From Ficedula albicollis (lineage: Eukaryota > Chordata > Aves > Passeriformes > Muscicapidae), in the NCBI RefSeq assembly GCF_000247815.1, contig NC_021676.1:19941788-20005787 (forward strand): DNA of 64,000 nt, read 5' to 3'. Made by a program: the position numbers and the translations under genes. The notes under the pieces are model-generated. The model ran no database searches. It saw only the letters and a program-made list of their open reading frames with translations, and was not told the DNA's origin. This document shows, one piece after another, positions 20,030 through 36,998 of this stretch. Each line of letters begins with the position of its first letter. The stretch's first letter is position 1.

Positions 20030-20150
20030 TTCCCATTCCTTGGGGACACTGAATGTTCCCATTCCTTGGGGACACTGAGTGTTCCCATTCCTTGGGGACC
20101 CTCAGCATTCCCATTCCTTGGGGACCCTCGGAATTCCCATTCCACGGGGA
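20030..20150. repeat. 33-bp minisatellite, right part
   Basis: Resumes with cccattccttggggacactg units but in diverged forms (ctgaatgttcccattcc). The orderly left part and diverged right part are what one expects at the edges of a longer array. Confidence 0.85.
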
Positions 20151-20208
20151 CTCTTCCCTTTCCCGGTGGTGCCTGGTCCCTCCTGGGCTCGGAGCCGTTC
20201 ACCGGAGT

Positions 20209-20250
20209 TTTTCCCGGGGTTTTTCCCGGGGTTTTTCCCGGGGTTGTCAC
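20209..20250. repeat. 14-bp repeat, three copies
   Basis: Three copies of gtttttcccggggt in a row. Confidence 0.85.
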
Positions 20251-20738
20251 CGGATCGCGTGCGCAGGGCTCACCTGAGCCCTCTAATCCCCTAATCCGTC
20301 ACCACGGCGACCCAGCGTTCCCTGGCATGTGCGAGCAGAGGGGCCCCGCGCAGGGAGAGCTGCTCCTCCCCCGTGCCACCTCCTTTTTTTTGGGCTCGGT
20401 TTTGGTGTTCCGGGGCTGGGGGACGGAGCAGGGAGCGCTCCAGGCGTGGAGGGACCACTGGGATTTATCCATCCCTGCTTTCCTGAGCGCCACGAGGGTG
20501 CTGCTTCGGAGGAAATTTGGGGATTGCTGCTGAGGGGGGGACAGTGTGGGGGTGTGTGCGCGCTGGGTGGTTGTGGGGATGGCTGAAGCCAAACCAGGTA
20601 AAATTTCCATGAAAAATTCCCTTTCTGGCAGCAGGGAGGGCGCCAGGGCTCTAAGACAGAACTGTCCCAAAATTGTCCCTCCAGCAGCGCAGGGGATGAG
20701 CCAGATCTTCACCCCGGGATCCTTCGTTTTCCCGAAAT
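20251..20738. other. Unique GC-rich spacer
   Basis: No tandem repeat, recognisable exon or transposon could be supported between the 14-bp repeat and the 22-bp array. Confidence 0.5.
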
Positions 20739-21482
20739 TCCTCAGGATCCATCCCGGGTGTTTTCCAGCTCCATCCCGAGTATTTTCCTGCTCCATCCTG
20801 AAATTCCTCAGGATCCATCCCGAGTATTTTCCAGCTCCATCCCGAGTATTTTCCAGCTCCATCCCGGGTATTTTCCAGCTCCATCCCGAGTATTTTCCAG
20901 CTCCATCCCGGGTATTTTCCAGCTCCATCCCGAGTATTTTCCAGCTCCATCCCGGGTATTTTCCAGCTCCATCCCGAGTATTTTCCAGCTCCATCCCGGG
21001 TATTTTCCAGCTCCATCCCGAGTATTTTCCAGCTCCATCCCGGGTATTTTCCAGCTCCATCCCGAGTATTTTCCAGCTCCATCCCGGGTATTTTCCAGCT
21101 CCATCCCGAGTATTTTCCAGCTCCATCCCGGGTATTTTCCAGCTCCATCCCGAGTATTTTCCAGCTCCATCCCGGGTATTTTCCAGCTCCATCCCGAGTA
21201 TTTTCCAGCTCCATCCCGGGTATTTTCCAGCTCCATCCCGAGTATTTTCCAGCTCCATCCCGGGTATTTTCCAGCTCCATCCCGAGTATTTTCCAGCTCC
21301 ATCCCGGGTATTTTCCAGCTCCATCCCGAGTGTTTTCCAGCTCCATCCCGAAATTCCTCAGGATCCATCCCGGGAGTTTTCCAGCTCCGTCCCGGGTATT
21401 TTCCAGCTCCATCCCGAGTATTTTCCAGCTCCATCCCAAGTATTTTGCTGCTCCATCCCGGGTATTTTCCAGCTCCATCCCT
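20739..21482. repeat. 22-bp minisatellite arranged as 44-bp dimers
   Basis: Monomer core ttttccagctccatcccg, followed alternately by ggta and agta, so the true period is 44 bp. Edge copies carry a longer aaattcctcaggatccatcc variant near 20735, 20803 and 21350. Confidence 0.95.
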
Positions 21483-21544
21483 TCTCTCCCAACTCCAGCT
21501 GCCGGCGCCGTTCGCCCTCGCAGCGCTTGGGGCAGCAGAGTCCC

Positions 21545-21668
21545 GCGTTTGGCCAGGCTGGGCTTTACCCTCCCAGGCTGGGCTTTACCCTCCCAGGCTG
21601 AGCTTTACCCTCCCAGGCTCGGCTTTTCCGGGCCAGTCTGGGTTTTACGCGGCCAGTCTGGGCTGAAT
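21545..21668. repeat. 20-bp minisatellite, about six copies
   Basis: Units of the form gctgggctttaccctcccag, diverging at the right end to gtctgggttttacgcggcca. Confidence 0.85.
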
Positions 21669-22020
21669 TTCTCTCCTCTGGCACTCCCGATGTTATCAGA
21701 TTTTTATCCATCCCAGAGCCCCGGGACATGTCCCCGTGTCCCCTGCATCCCAAAATTGCCGTGCCAGGACCACGTGCGGCCACCGCGGCTCTTCCCTGAG
21801 CTCGTGGCTCCAGGATTTTTGGACAAACCTGGCAGAACCCTATTAGCCCCATTAATCGCAATTAAGTGCTGATATCTGCGTTCTCCCTCCTCGGTGGTGC
21901 CAATGAGCACAAGCAGAGGGAGGCAGAGCTCCAGCCCCGAGCGTGGAGGAGCGCCCAGTGTTCCAGGCAAGGGGCTGGGGCTGCTCCGAGCTCCGCCTGA
22001 CTGCCAGAAAAATCTTCCAC
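21669..22020. other. Unique spacer between two related arrays
   Basis: Non-repetitive sequence separating two arrays of the same 22-bp monomer, with a small AT-rich patch (attagccccattaatcgcaa) near 21841. No gene seen. Confidence 0.5.
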
Positions 22021-22021
22021 C

Positions 22022-23008
22022 GCGTGTTTTCCAGCTCCATCCCCAGTATTTTCCAGCTCCATCCCGGGTATTTTCCAGCTCCATCCAGGGTACTTTCCAG
22101 CTCCATCCCGAGTATTTTCCAGCTCCATCCCGAATATTTTCCAGCTCCATCCCGGGTGTTTTCCTGCTTCATCTCGAATATTTTCCAGCTCCATCCCGAG
22201 TATTTTCCAGCTCCATCCCGGTTATTTTCCAGCTCCATCCCGGGTATTTTCCAGCTCCATCCAGGGTACTTTCCAGCTCCATCCCGAGTATTTTCCAGCT
22301 CCATCCCGGTTATTTTCCAGCTCCATCCCGGGTATTTTCCAGCTCCATCCAGGGTACTTTCCAGCTCCATCCCGAGTATTTTCCAGCTCCATCCCGGTTA
22401 TTTTCCAGCTCCATCCCGGGTATTTTCCAGCTCCATCCAGGGTACTTTCCAGCTCCATCCCGAGTATTTTCCAGCTCCATCCCGGTTATTTTCCAGCTCC
22501 ATCCCGGGTATTTTCCAGCTCCATCCAGGGTACTTTCCAGCTCCATCCCGAGTATTTTCCAGCTCCATCCCGGTTATTTTCCAGCTCCATCCCGGGTATT
22601 TTCCAGCTCCATCCAGGGTACTTTCCAGCTCCATCCCGAGTATTTTCCAGCTCCATCCCGGTTATTTTCCAGCTCCATCCCGGGTATTTTCCAGCTCCAT
22701 CCAGGGTACTTTCCAGCTCCATCCCGAGTATTTTCCAGCTCCATCCCGGTTATTTTCCAGCTCCATCCCGGGTATTTTCCAGCTCCATCCAGGGTACTTT
22801 CCAGCTCCATCCCGGATATCTTCCAGCTCCATCCCGGGTATTTTCCAGCTCCATCCAGGGTACTTTCCAGCTCCATCCCGGATATCTTCCAGCTCCATCC
22901 CGGGTATTTTCCAGCTCCATCCAGGGTACTTTCCAGCTCCATCCCGGATATTTTCCAGCTCCATCCCGGGTATTTTCCAGCTCCATCCCGGTTATTTTCC
23001 AGCTCCAC
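22022..23008. repeat. 22-bp minisatellite arranged as 88-bp tetramers
   Basis: Same monomer core (ttccagctccatcccg) as the array at 20739, but here four variants, including catccagggtactttccag and cccggttattttccag, form an 88-bp block repeated about six times (22222, 22310, 22398, 22486 and so on). Late blocks switch to a catcccggatatcttcc form. Confidence 0.95.
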
Positions 23009-23261
23009 TCAGCCTCAAATATGCTGCACTCCGGGTGTCCATCCCCAGGCTGCAGAGGCCGGAGCCGCCCTGCTGCCTCCTCTCCTGCCGCCAGAGGCAG
23101 CTCCAGCAGTCCTGCATTCCCAGATTTGCTCTGCCCCCTGCAGCAAGGATGGAGCATCCCGCAGGCAGAACCCTCTGGAGGCGTTTTGGGGTTTCTTTTT
23201 TTGGGGTGGGGGGGATGTGGAATTGGAATTCCCAGCCCAGGCAGTTTTTCTTCACAGTGTA

Positions 23262-23380
23262 GGGACAGTGGAATTTGGCGGGATCCTGATCGGTGTGGAT
23301 GTGGCACTTGGGGACATGGTGGCCTTGGCAGGGCTGGGTGATTCCAGAGGCCTTTTCCAGCTTAAATCATTCCAGGGTTT
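23262..23380 (+). mobile_element. CR1 LINE 3' end fragment
   Basis: Forward CR1 3' motifs: gatgtggcacttggggacat, ggcagggctgggtgattcca and ccagcttaaatcattccagg. About 120 bp, diverged. Confidence 0.75.
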
Positions 23381-23589
23381 TATGAGGTGCCTTAGAAGCA
23401 CTGAGCAGCTCCAGCCTTTCCCCGCAGAGACAAGAATTTCTCCCCGCTGGGGAGGGGAGACACTGGGGGCTGCAGGCAGCAGGGTGAGGGATCAAAGCCT
23501 TCCCAAAGCTTCATCCCAGCGGGAAGGAGAGCAGGGAGGGCACAGGGAGCAGCAGCAGCAGCAGCAGGGGCGACCTTTGAATCCTGGGA

Positions 23590-23880
23590 AGTGAAATGCC
23601 AGCCCCAGTGGGAGGGACTGCATCCCAAAATTCCCTGTGCCAGCCCCACGGCAGGGATTGCATCCCAAAATTCCCTGTGCCAGCCCACAGCAGGGATTGC
23701 ATCCCAAAATTCCCTGTGCCCATCCTAAAGGAGCAGGAATTGCATCCCAAAATTCCCTGTGCCAGCCAGAAGGGGCAGGGATTGCACCCCAAAATTCCCT
23801 GTGCCCATCCTAAAGGAGCAGGGATTGCATCCCAAAATTCCCTGTGCCCATCCCACAGCAGGATTGCAGAACTGCAGAAT
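23590..23880. repeat. About 40-bp tandem repeat, seven copies
   Basis: Copies share gggattgcatcccaaaattc and cctgtgcccatcc or cctgtgccagccc, with variable spacers. It runs up to the next C tract. Confidence 0.9.
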
Positions 23881-23894
23881 TCCAGAGGCTGGGG

Positions 23895-25130
<1,236 letters not shown>

Positions 25131-26275
25131 GTGACAGTGCCACCCCAAATCCAGTAGGATGGTGACAGTGCCACCCAATTCCAGTAGTTTGGTGACAGTG
25201 CCACCCCAATTCCAGTAGTTTGGTGACAGTGCCACCCCAATTCCAGTAGATTGGTGACAGTGCCACTCCAATTCCAGTCGTTTGGTGACAGTGCCACCCC
25301 AAACCCAGTAGGATGGTGACAGTGCCACCCAATTCCAGTAGTTTGGTGACAGTGCCACCCCAATTCCAGTAGGATGGTGACAGTGCCACCCAATTCCAGT
25401 CGTTTGGTGACAGTGCCACTCCAATTCCAGTAGTTTGGTGACAGTGCCACCCCAATTCCAGTAGGATGGTGACAGTGCCACCCAATTCCAGTCGTTTGGT
25501 GACAGTGCCACTCCAATTCCAGTAGTTTGGTGACAGTGCCACCCCAATTCCAGTAGGATGGTGACAGTGCCACCCAATTCCAGTCGTTTGGTGACAGTGC
25601 CACTCCAATTCCAGTAGTTTGGTGACAGTGCCACCCCAATTCCAGTAGGATGGTGACAGTGCCACCCAATTCCAGTCGTTTGGTGACAGTGCCACTCCAA
25701 TTCCAGTAGTTTGGTGACAGTGCCACCCCAATTCCAGTAGGATGGTGACAGTGCCACCCAATTCCAGTCGTTTGGTGACAGTGCCACTCCAATTCCAGTA
25801 GTTTGGTGACAGTGCCACCCCAATTCCAGTAGGATGGTGACAGTGCCACCCAATTCCAGTCGTTTGGTGACAGTGCCACTCCAATTCCAGTAGTTTGGTG
25901 ACAGTGCCACCCCAATTCCAGTAGGATGGTGACAGTGCCACCCAATTCCAGTCGTTTGGTGACAGTGCCACTCCAATTCCAGTAGTTTGGTGACAGTGCC
26001 ACCCCAATTCCAGTAGGATGGTGACAGTGCCACCCAATTCCAGTCGTTTGGTGACAGTGCCACTCCAATTCCAGTAGTTTGGTGACAGTGCCACCCCAAT
26101 TCCAGTAGGATGGTGACAGTGCCACCCAATTCCAGTCGTTTGGTGACAGTGCCACTCCAATTCCAGTAGTTTGGTGACAGTGCCACCCCAATTCCAGTAG
26201 GATGGTGACAGTGCCACCCAATTCCAGTCGTTTGGTGACAGTGCCACTCCAATTCCAGTAGTTTGGTGACAGTGG
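25131..26275. repeat. 31-bp minisatellite with 92-bp trimer
   Basis: Monomers share ttccagta plus ggtgacagtgccac. Three variants (aggatggtgac, cgtttggtgac, agtttggtgac) form a 92-bp block repeated about ten times with almost no differences between 25369 and 26275. Confidence 0.95.
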
Positions 26276-26512
26276 GAATGAGCCCCAAAACTCCCATTTT
26301 CCTTTGGAATGAGCCCCCAAAATTCCCATTCCCCTTTGGAATGAGCCCCCAAAATTCCCATTTCCCCTTGGGAATGAGCCCCCAAAATTCCATTTTCCCT
26401 TGGGAATGAGCCCCAAAATTCCCATTCCCCTTTGGGAATGAGCCCCAAAACTCCCATTTTCCTTTGGAATGAGCCCCCAAAATTCCATTTTCCTTCGGGA
26501 ATGAGCCCCGTG
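26276..26512. repeat. 33-bp minisatellite, seven to eight copies
   Basis: Units of gggaatgagcccccaaaatt followed by cccattttccctt. Confidence 0.9.
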
Positions 26513-29519
<3,007 letters not shown>

Positions 29520-29689
29520 ATGATGTGGAAAGGTCTGGTTTTCCTCTGGAATGCAGTGGAAAGAAGGTGCCTTGGTGTCCCAAATCTCAGTTTTTCTCTG
29601 GGTAGGAAAGGCTTGGCTCCTCCCCTGGCTGGAGCATCTCCCATGGGATGATGTAATTTTATCAGCCATGCCCTGGGACTCAGTGGCCA

Positions 29690-29885
29690 TGAACAGGAGA
29701 TATCTCCTGGAGGGAGGATGGGCTGTGGGAAGATAAAGATGATTGCCCAGCTGGTTTAAAGCTGGCCCATTAACAGGAGATATCTCCCACCGAGATAAGG
29801 GTTACTGCCCCACCTGGTTTAACAGATGGTGATAGAATCCACATTTCTGATCACATCCTGTATTGCAACCTGGGAAGCAGGGGAT
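29690..29885 (+). mobile_element. Endogenous retrovirus LTR fragment (passerine type)
   Basis: Contains aacaggagatatctcc twice, agctggtttaaagctggccc, and cacatcctgtattgcaacct. This combination, with tandem gatatctcc-type units, recalls LTRs of passerine endogenous retroviruses. The reverse complement of the same sequence occurs at 36185-36396. No internal retroviral coding sequence is present. Confidence 0.65.
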
Positions 29886-30390
29886 GGAATGAGAGAGGAT
29901 TTGGGGCACGGCTCAGTTATCCCTGAGCACAGCCAGAGCTCCATCCCGCCGGCTGCAAGGGGAATTCTGCCCCCGGCGCATCTGTCAGCGCTGGGAAGCA
30001 GGGACAGCATCTCTGGGGTTTGGGATCATGTCAGCACTTCGCCCCTAACTGGTGTTAATCAGGAAAAGGCAGAGTTTCCAGGCTGCTCCACACCTTCCCC
30101 ATCCCCTGTGCTCACCCACGGATCTTCTCCCACGTCTCCCCATCCCTCAGCCGGAGCTGTGCTCACCCACGGATCTTCTCCCACGTCTCCCCATCCCTCA
30201 GCCCGAGCTCTCTGGGAGGGGCAGAGGGTGAGGGACTCCCCTGTGCCATTCCCGAGCTGGGAATGCTGCTCGGAGCCCTGGGATGTGCAGCTGCTGCCGG
30301 GAGCTCTTTGTGTCGGGATTCGAGAGCGTGAAATGCGAGGTGACAGCTCGACACGGAGCAGCAGAAGGGAACAAATCCTTCTCCTTTCCT
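29886..30390. other. Unique sequence with a short duplication
   Basis: Contains a direct duplication of about 50 bp (gtgctcacccacggatcttc, tcccacgtctccccatccct) at about 30107-30203. No gene supported. Confidence 0.5.
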
Positions 30391-30391
30391 T

Positions 30392-30722
30392 CTCCTTTTT
30401 CCTTTCCTTTCCTTTCCTTTCCTTTCCTTTCCTTTCCTTTCCTTTCCTTTCCTTTCCTTTCCTTTCCTTTCCTTTCCTTTCCTTTCCTTTCCTTTCCTTT
30501 CCTTTCCTTTCCTTTCCTTTCCTTTCCTTTCCTTTCCTTTCCTTTCCTTTCCTTTCCTTTCCTTTCCTTTCCTTTCCTTTCCTTTCCTTTCCTTTCCTTT
30601 CCTTTCCTTTCCTTTCCTTTCCTTTCCTTTCCTTTCCTTTCCTTTCCTTTCCTTTCCTTTCCTTTCCCTCCCCTTTCCCTCCCCTTTCCCTCCCCTTTCC
30701 CTCCCCTTTCCCTTCCCTTTTC
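30392..30722. repeat. (TTTCC)n microsatellite
   Basis: About 55 pentamer units of TTTCC, followed by a variant end with cccctttccctcccctttcc. The + strand is a pure pyrimidine tract. Open frames in it are repeat shadows. Confidence 0.97.
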
Positions 30723-31370
30723 CAGGAGCCACCCCAGCTGTTTCTCTGCTCTTTCTGCCCTAAAGAGGTGACTTGGGCTGGCTCTATCCCAAATTTAACC
30801 CTTCAGGACACTCCTGCATCCTTCCCACGGGATGTCCAAGGTCTGACTCAGCTCCAATCCAGGGAGATCAGCTCATCTCTGGCTGGATCTCAGCCAGTGC
30901 CTGATTTTCCAGGCTGTTGTTTTCCTCAGCCTCCCCAGGCCTGGCTGTTATTGGCAGCAATCCCTTGTTCTCTCCAGGTATGGATTTTTCCAAGAAAAGC
31001 CTTTGAATTTCACACATCTCTGGCAGAGAGAGGCAGGAGCTGATCCTGCTGGAGGTGTGAGGAGTGGCAGGAAAGGTCCTGGACTTTCTTCCCGAGCCTC
31101 TGGAGCCGGGAGAGGTTTCCCAGAGGAGCACAAGTTTGGGAAGCAGCAGCCAAAGAGCTCGGGGAGGTTTTACCCTGCCTGTGCCTCGTGTCTGTGGGAT
31201 CAGCTGCTGTTCCTGCAGGATGAGAGCAGCACTCTGCTCCCGTTTAAATCTTCAGGAGCACCTGGATTAAACCCATGGAAGAATGACCCAGGAAAGCCTC
31301 TCCCTTGCTCAGGCATGATTTAGGGAGAAGGACTGCAGAGCAGCAGCCACAGAGAGGTTTTCTCCTGGTT
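30723..31370. other. Unique sequence, no supported gene
   Basis: Non-repetitive and GC-moderate. No splice-bounded coding segment or recognised transposon. Confidence 0.45.
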
Positions 31371-31381
31371 TTTTTTTTTTT

Positions 31382-31536
<155 letters not shown>

Positions 31537-31789
31537 TTGTTTTGTTTTTGTTTTTGTTTTTTCCCTTGGAAAAAAAATGACTGAGCAGAGGGAGATCCAT
31601 GGATCCTTCTCTTCTCCAGCCTGAAATTCTTATCCTGTCTCCATAGGAGAGCTCAGAGCCCCTTCCAGAGCCTAAAGGGGCTCCAGGAGAGCTGGGGAGG
31701 GACTGGGGACAAGGGATGGAGGGACAGGACACAGGGAACGGCTCCCACTGCCAGAGGGATGGGATGGATGGGATTTTGGGAATTCCTGG

Positions 31790-31965
31790 CTGGGAGGGTG
31801 AGGAGGAGCTGGGATGGAATTCCCAGAGCAGCTGTGACTGCTCCTGGATCCCTGGAAGTGCCCAAGGCCAGGTTGGAGCAGCCTGGGGCAGTGGGAAGTG
31901 TCCCTGCCACGGGATGAGCCCTAAATCCCCTCCCAACCATCTCATGATCCCATTGAATCCCACCT
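31790..31965 (+). mobile_element. CR1 LINE 3' fragment
   Basis: Forward CR1 motifs: agagcagctgtgactgctcc, ggatccctggaagtgcccaa, aggttggagcagcctggggc, gtgtccctgccacggga. About 175 bp. Confidence 0.8.
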
Positions 31966-34640
31966 CTCTCCCTCCTCTCCATCTTTTGGAGCCCAAATAT
32001 TCCCAGTGCCTCCTGCAGATCCTCCCAGCATGGCAAACCTGGGCAGCTCCCAAGCCGCAGCAGAGCTCTGGAATATTTGGGATATTTGCAGGGAATGCTT
32101 TCCCAGGGGTGATGAGTGTCCCTGACTTTGCTCTGAAGGGCACCTATGGAGCTGAGAAAGGATTTAACAGAGGAATTTTATCTCTCCTGATAACATTCCC
32201 AGCTGGGCTCAACCTTCTGGCAATTCCTTGTGTCCTTCCCACGCCCTGACTTTCCCGAAGACCTTTTGGTGGTGACACTTTTTGGCTCTTTCACCCTCAA
32301 TTCCTGTGCCCTGTCCCACCCACGGCAGCATGGCCCCATTTCCAGCACCCCAATCCCAAATCCATCCTCTGCAGGCATCCCCAGTGATCCCACCTGCCAG
32401 GATCATCCCAAGCTCTGCAACATCAGCTTTGTCCCCACCCCAATCAGGTTTTTCTCTGTCTGGGTTGCTCCTGAAATAAACCCCAATTTCTTTTTTTATT
32501 TTTTTTAATTTTTTTTTCCTCCTGCAAATCCCCTCTGTGCCTTTTCCCTCCTGCCCAGAGGATTCTCTGTGGGGCTCCTCTCTTGTTCCTGCTCCCACCA
32601 TCTGCTCTGTGCCCTTGCCAGGGCAGCTTCCTGCTGGAAAACCGAAGGATCTTGGCTCTGGATCCTTCCCTGGCACACTCAGGGCTCCTCCTTCAGGACC
32701 TGAGCTCAGACATTCCCTGTTCCAATATTTTCCTTCAGTGTTTTGCAAAATGTTGGGAGATTTCCTCTTTTATCTTAAAAAAAAAAAACCAAAACCCAAT
32801 AAATTGATTTTCATTTCCCAGGAGACTGAAATTACATCTTTTCTTCATCTTAAAAAAAAAAAAAAACCCCAATAAATTGATTTTCATTTCCCAGGAGACT
32901 GAAATTACATCTTTTCTTCATCTTTGAGTCCTGCAGTTTTTTGGGGATAATCCAGAGCTTGGTGGTTTTCTTTTTTGGGAGCTGCTCCAGACTCCTGGTC
33001 CCAGTTTTCCTGCCAAACAGAGAGTTCTTTATCACTTTTTGCCTGGATTTTGATTTCTTTGGATCCTGGGATGAGTTTCTACCTTGGGAGCTTCTCCCTG
33101 AGCTGATTTCTGCTGCTGAAAACTTCCTGGCAAGTTTCTGGCTGCTCCAGAAATGCTTCCTCATCTTCTGAGCGAGCATTATTTAATTCCTCTGCAGTGG
33201 GGCTGTCCCTGCATTTTAATGGCAGCCAGATCCCTCGGCACCTCCTCATCCTAATTTCCCTCGGTTTTTTTTTTTTTTTCCTGTGGGAGATGTGGAATTG
33301 CTGCAGAATTACACAGCAATAAGCAGGAAAATAATCAGATTTAACCAGGATCTGGGGTCTCTGTCTGTCCTCAGTGTTTTTTTTTTTTTTTCCCCTCTGC
33401 AGGGATTTTTCCAGCTCCTGAGGAGCTTCCATGGGAAACTTTGGGATGAGGCTCCAAGGCTGGTGCCCTTTTCCACAGAGAAATGGGGACAGCAAAGAGC
33501 AGAGATAAGGAAAGAGCAGGAAACCCTCTGGAAAAACAGAGGGAAGTTTTGGCCTTGGCCTGGTGAGGCAAATCCCAGGAAAACAGGGCTGTTCATCACC
33601 ATAAAATAGCGATAAATAATTTTTATAAATAAAAAAGCCACCCAAACCACTTTCATTTCCCTGCAGTTCTCAGCAGGGAACTGCTGGGGGGGGGTTCATT
33701 AGAACCCATAATAAGTTTTCCTCATGCAGGCAAAGTCCTGATGGATTTTCCTGGTGTTAATGAAGCAGGGATGGAGTGATCCAGTCCCTTCCATGCAGAC
33801 AACAAATCCCTCTTCCCTCTCTCCTGATGAGCTCCATCCATCACTCCTGGAGCTGCCCAGAGCCACAGGGACCCTGCCCCTGCTGGGCTCCCCCTCCTGC
33901 CTGCAGGTGCTGCTGAAAACTTGGGATTTTTTTGGAAATTTCAGTTCCCTGTCCGTTATTCCCAGTTTGGGCTCACCGGGTTCTCTGTCCCCACCTCGGA
34001 GCCTTTTCCTGCCCATCTGGATCACATCCAGGTTTTTCTCTTTAACACTAAGTTCTCCCCTGATTTAGAGTTGCCAGAAAAATCCATTGACCCTGGTCTT
34101 CATCTCCCAGTAATTGGAAAAGAGGCATAAATCAAAAGAACTGCAGGAGAGTTAAAAATGGGTTTATTTGCCGGAGCTGAGGCTGCAGATTCCCTCTGGG
34201 AGAGCGTTGGGATCGATGAAACACCCTGCACACATTCCTGCACCAGGAATGGCTCTGATCCCACTTTTTGGACATGGGAATGAACAGTTCTGAAGAGCTG
34301 GGTGCTGAACATTCCAGGAATTCCCTCTTAAACCATTCCTGCTCTGGCTGTGGCTCTGGTGGAGCAGAGGGATCCTGGTTTGTGTGGGAAGAGACCCTAA
34401 AATTCATCCCAATTTTCCCTCTGTCACCTCAATGCCCTTCCCAGCCCTGCTGCCTTGGGCTGATTCCAGAAACACCCCTGAGGGGGACAAAACGCTGGGA
34501 ACCCAAAATTGCTCCCCCCAAGCCCCATCCCAAATTTTCCCTTTCACTGGATGGATTTTCCTGCTGGCAGCTGGAGCTTCCTGGAGCCCGGAGAAGGAAC
34601 CAGGCAGCCCCAAAAGAGAGATGAGAGATAAAAATCGGGC
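31966..34640. other. Relatively repeat-poor unique stretch
   Basis: Contains an 80-odd-bp tandem duplication at about 32776-32925 (aataaattgattttcatttc, caggagactgaaattacatc), each copy starting with an A run. Exon-like segments near 32373-32450 and 33803-33906 have weak splice signals and no recognisable protein, so they are not called. 33595-33660 is AT-rich (aataatttttataaataaaa). Confidence 0.4.
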
Positions 34641-34880
34641 GCTTGGCTGTGGTGGAGGCGTTTGAAAACAGAAATATTTATGCAGGGGGATCCTTCGGGA
34701 AGAGCAGAATTCCTTTTCCTATTCCATGTGCCCGTGTCTCGCCTCTCTGGAGCAGCTCCAGCCTTTCGTGCCGGTTTAAAATCAAACCTAATCCGTTTCC
34801 AATCCCCCCTCCCGGCCATTAGGGCTCTCTGAGCTCGGTTATTACCGCGCTTGGCTGGCAGAGCATCCCCAGGGATTTAA
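34640..34880. other. Candidate conserved non-coding element
   Basis: Unique, compositionally complex sequence with gaaatatttatgcaggggga, ccggtttaaaatcaaaccta and gagctcggttattaccgcgc. No open frame with coding character. The regulatory role is inference. Confidence 0.3.
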
Positions 34881-35154
34881 CTCCTGCAGGGCTGGGCGGG
34901 AGCATCCCGCTTCCCGGGATCCTGGGAAAAGCAGGGATGTCCTGTCCCCTCTCCCAGGCTTTGTCCCCAGCTTGTGGGGAGGTTTTGTTTTGTCACGAAA
35001 TGCACCCCCCCCAAAAAAAAAGGAAAAAATGGGTGTTATTCCAGCTGGGAAAGCAGAGTTCCTAAAGGGAGCAGAGGATCCAGCCTGTGCTGGATGGGGG
35101 GGATTTCTCCTGAACCAGCAGATTGGGAAGGTCAGACCTGTTCCTGAAATATGC

Positions 35155-35216
35155 TCAGAAAAAAACAAAAAAGCAAAAAATAAAGCAGAAAAACCCCAAA
35201 CCAAACCAAACGACCA

Positions 35217-35248
<32 letters not shown>

Positions 35249-35430
35249 ACAAAAACAAAACAAAAAAGCCCAAAAGCACAAAAACAAAAAAAAACCCAAA
35301 CCAAACAACCAAAATACAAAACAAAAGAAAAAACCCAAAACCACCAAAACAAAAAAAAAAACCAACCCCAAAACAAACAAGCAACCAATCAAACAAAAAT
35401 TTAAAAAAAAATCCATTTTCCTGCATGAAA
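35155..35430. repeat. A-rich (CAAAA)n-type low-complexity tract
   Basis: About 275 bp of A-rich sequence with short C or CC interruptions (acaaaacaaaaacaaaaac), degenerate rather than a clean microsatellite. Its + strand contains almost no T. Confidence 0.9.
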
Positions 35431-35689
35431 AATCCACCAAATCCAAATACTTCACAGCCAAGTGAGGCAACCACATTTATCCCCACGGAATATCCCAATT
35501 CCTTTGTGGAATCCCGTGAAAGGAGCTCTGAGCTGCTGGAATTTTAGCTTGGAATCCACGGGTGAAGCCACGCTTGGAAATCAAAACTCTTCCAGCTTCC
35601 CTGGAGGGATCTGGTTGGAAATGTTTTGTTTTTTTTTTTCCCACAAATCTCAATGGAAATAAAATCCTTCTTGTTTCCTTTGCTGGACG

Positions 35690-35880
35690 ATTCCTGCTCA
35701 TTATTATCTGGGCCGGGTTTAAATTATTCTGTCTCCAGCAGCTGATGGCATTTGCTGCGTGTCATGCAATGTTCCAGGTAATTAATTGGTGTTTAATTAA
35801 TTAAGGGATAATGACATTCAATTAAGGGAACGCTGTCACTGGGTAATTATTAATGGCTTCCTGCTGCTCCAGGAAAGCTG
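35690..35880. promoter_or_regulatory. AT-rich element with clustered TAATTA motifs
   Basis: Unique sequence with caggtaattaattggtgttt, aattaattaagggataatga and gggtaattattaatgg: at least five homeodomain-type TAAT cores in 100 bp, near an E-box-like cagcagctgatgg. This is how conserved developmental enhancers commonly look. Function and target are inference. Confidence 0.4.
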
Positions 35881-36184
35881 AGATATTTGTGGGAAATCAA
35901 TCCAGGGGGGTTCATTCCCTTGGGAAGGAGCTGGGTCCTGGTGATTTCCCATCCCTGCCCCTTCCCAGGACCAAATTCCCGGCAGGAATCTCTGCATGGA
36001 CCTGTTAGGAGCTGTTCCCAAACCTTCAGCAGCTGGGAAACACCACGGGGAATCTCTGGGAAGGAGGAAAAGAGCACCCAAGGCTTCCAGCATCGCCCAG
36101 AGGATCAACAGCAGGAATTCCCACTTCCCAACCCCGTGCTCAGGGGGAGTCAGGCTCTGTCCAAACTCGGAATTCCTCTCCCTG

Positions 36185-36998
<814 letters not shown>

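Noticed and set aside
32373..32450. Exon-like segment between ctctgcag and cag-gttttt
   Set aside because: The donor is poor, the reading frame is short and not recognisable, and there are no neighbouring exons in phase on the + strand.
33803..33906. Exon-like + strand segment ending CTGCAG-gtgctg
   Set aside because: Weak donor and no recognisable protein; chance open frames of this size are common in this GC-rich DNA.
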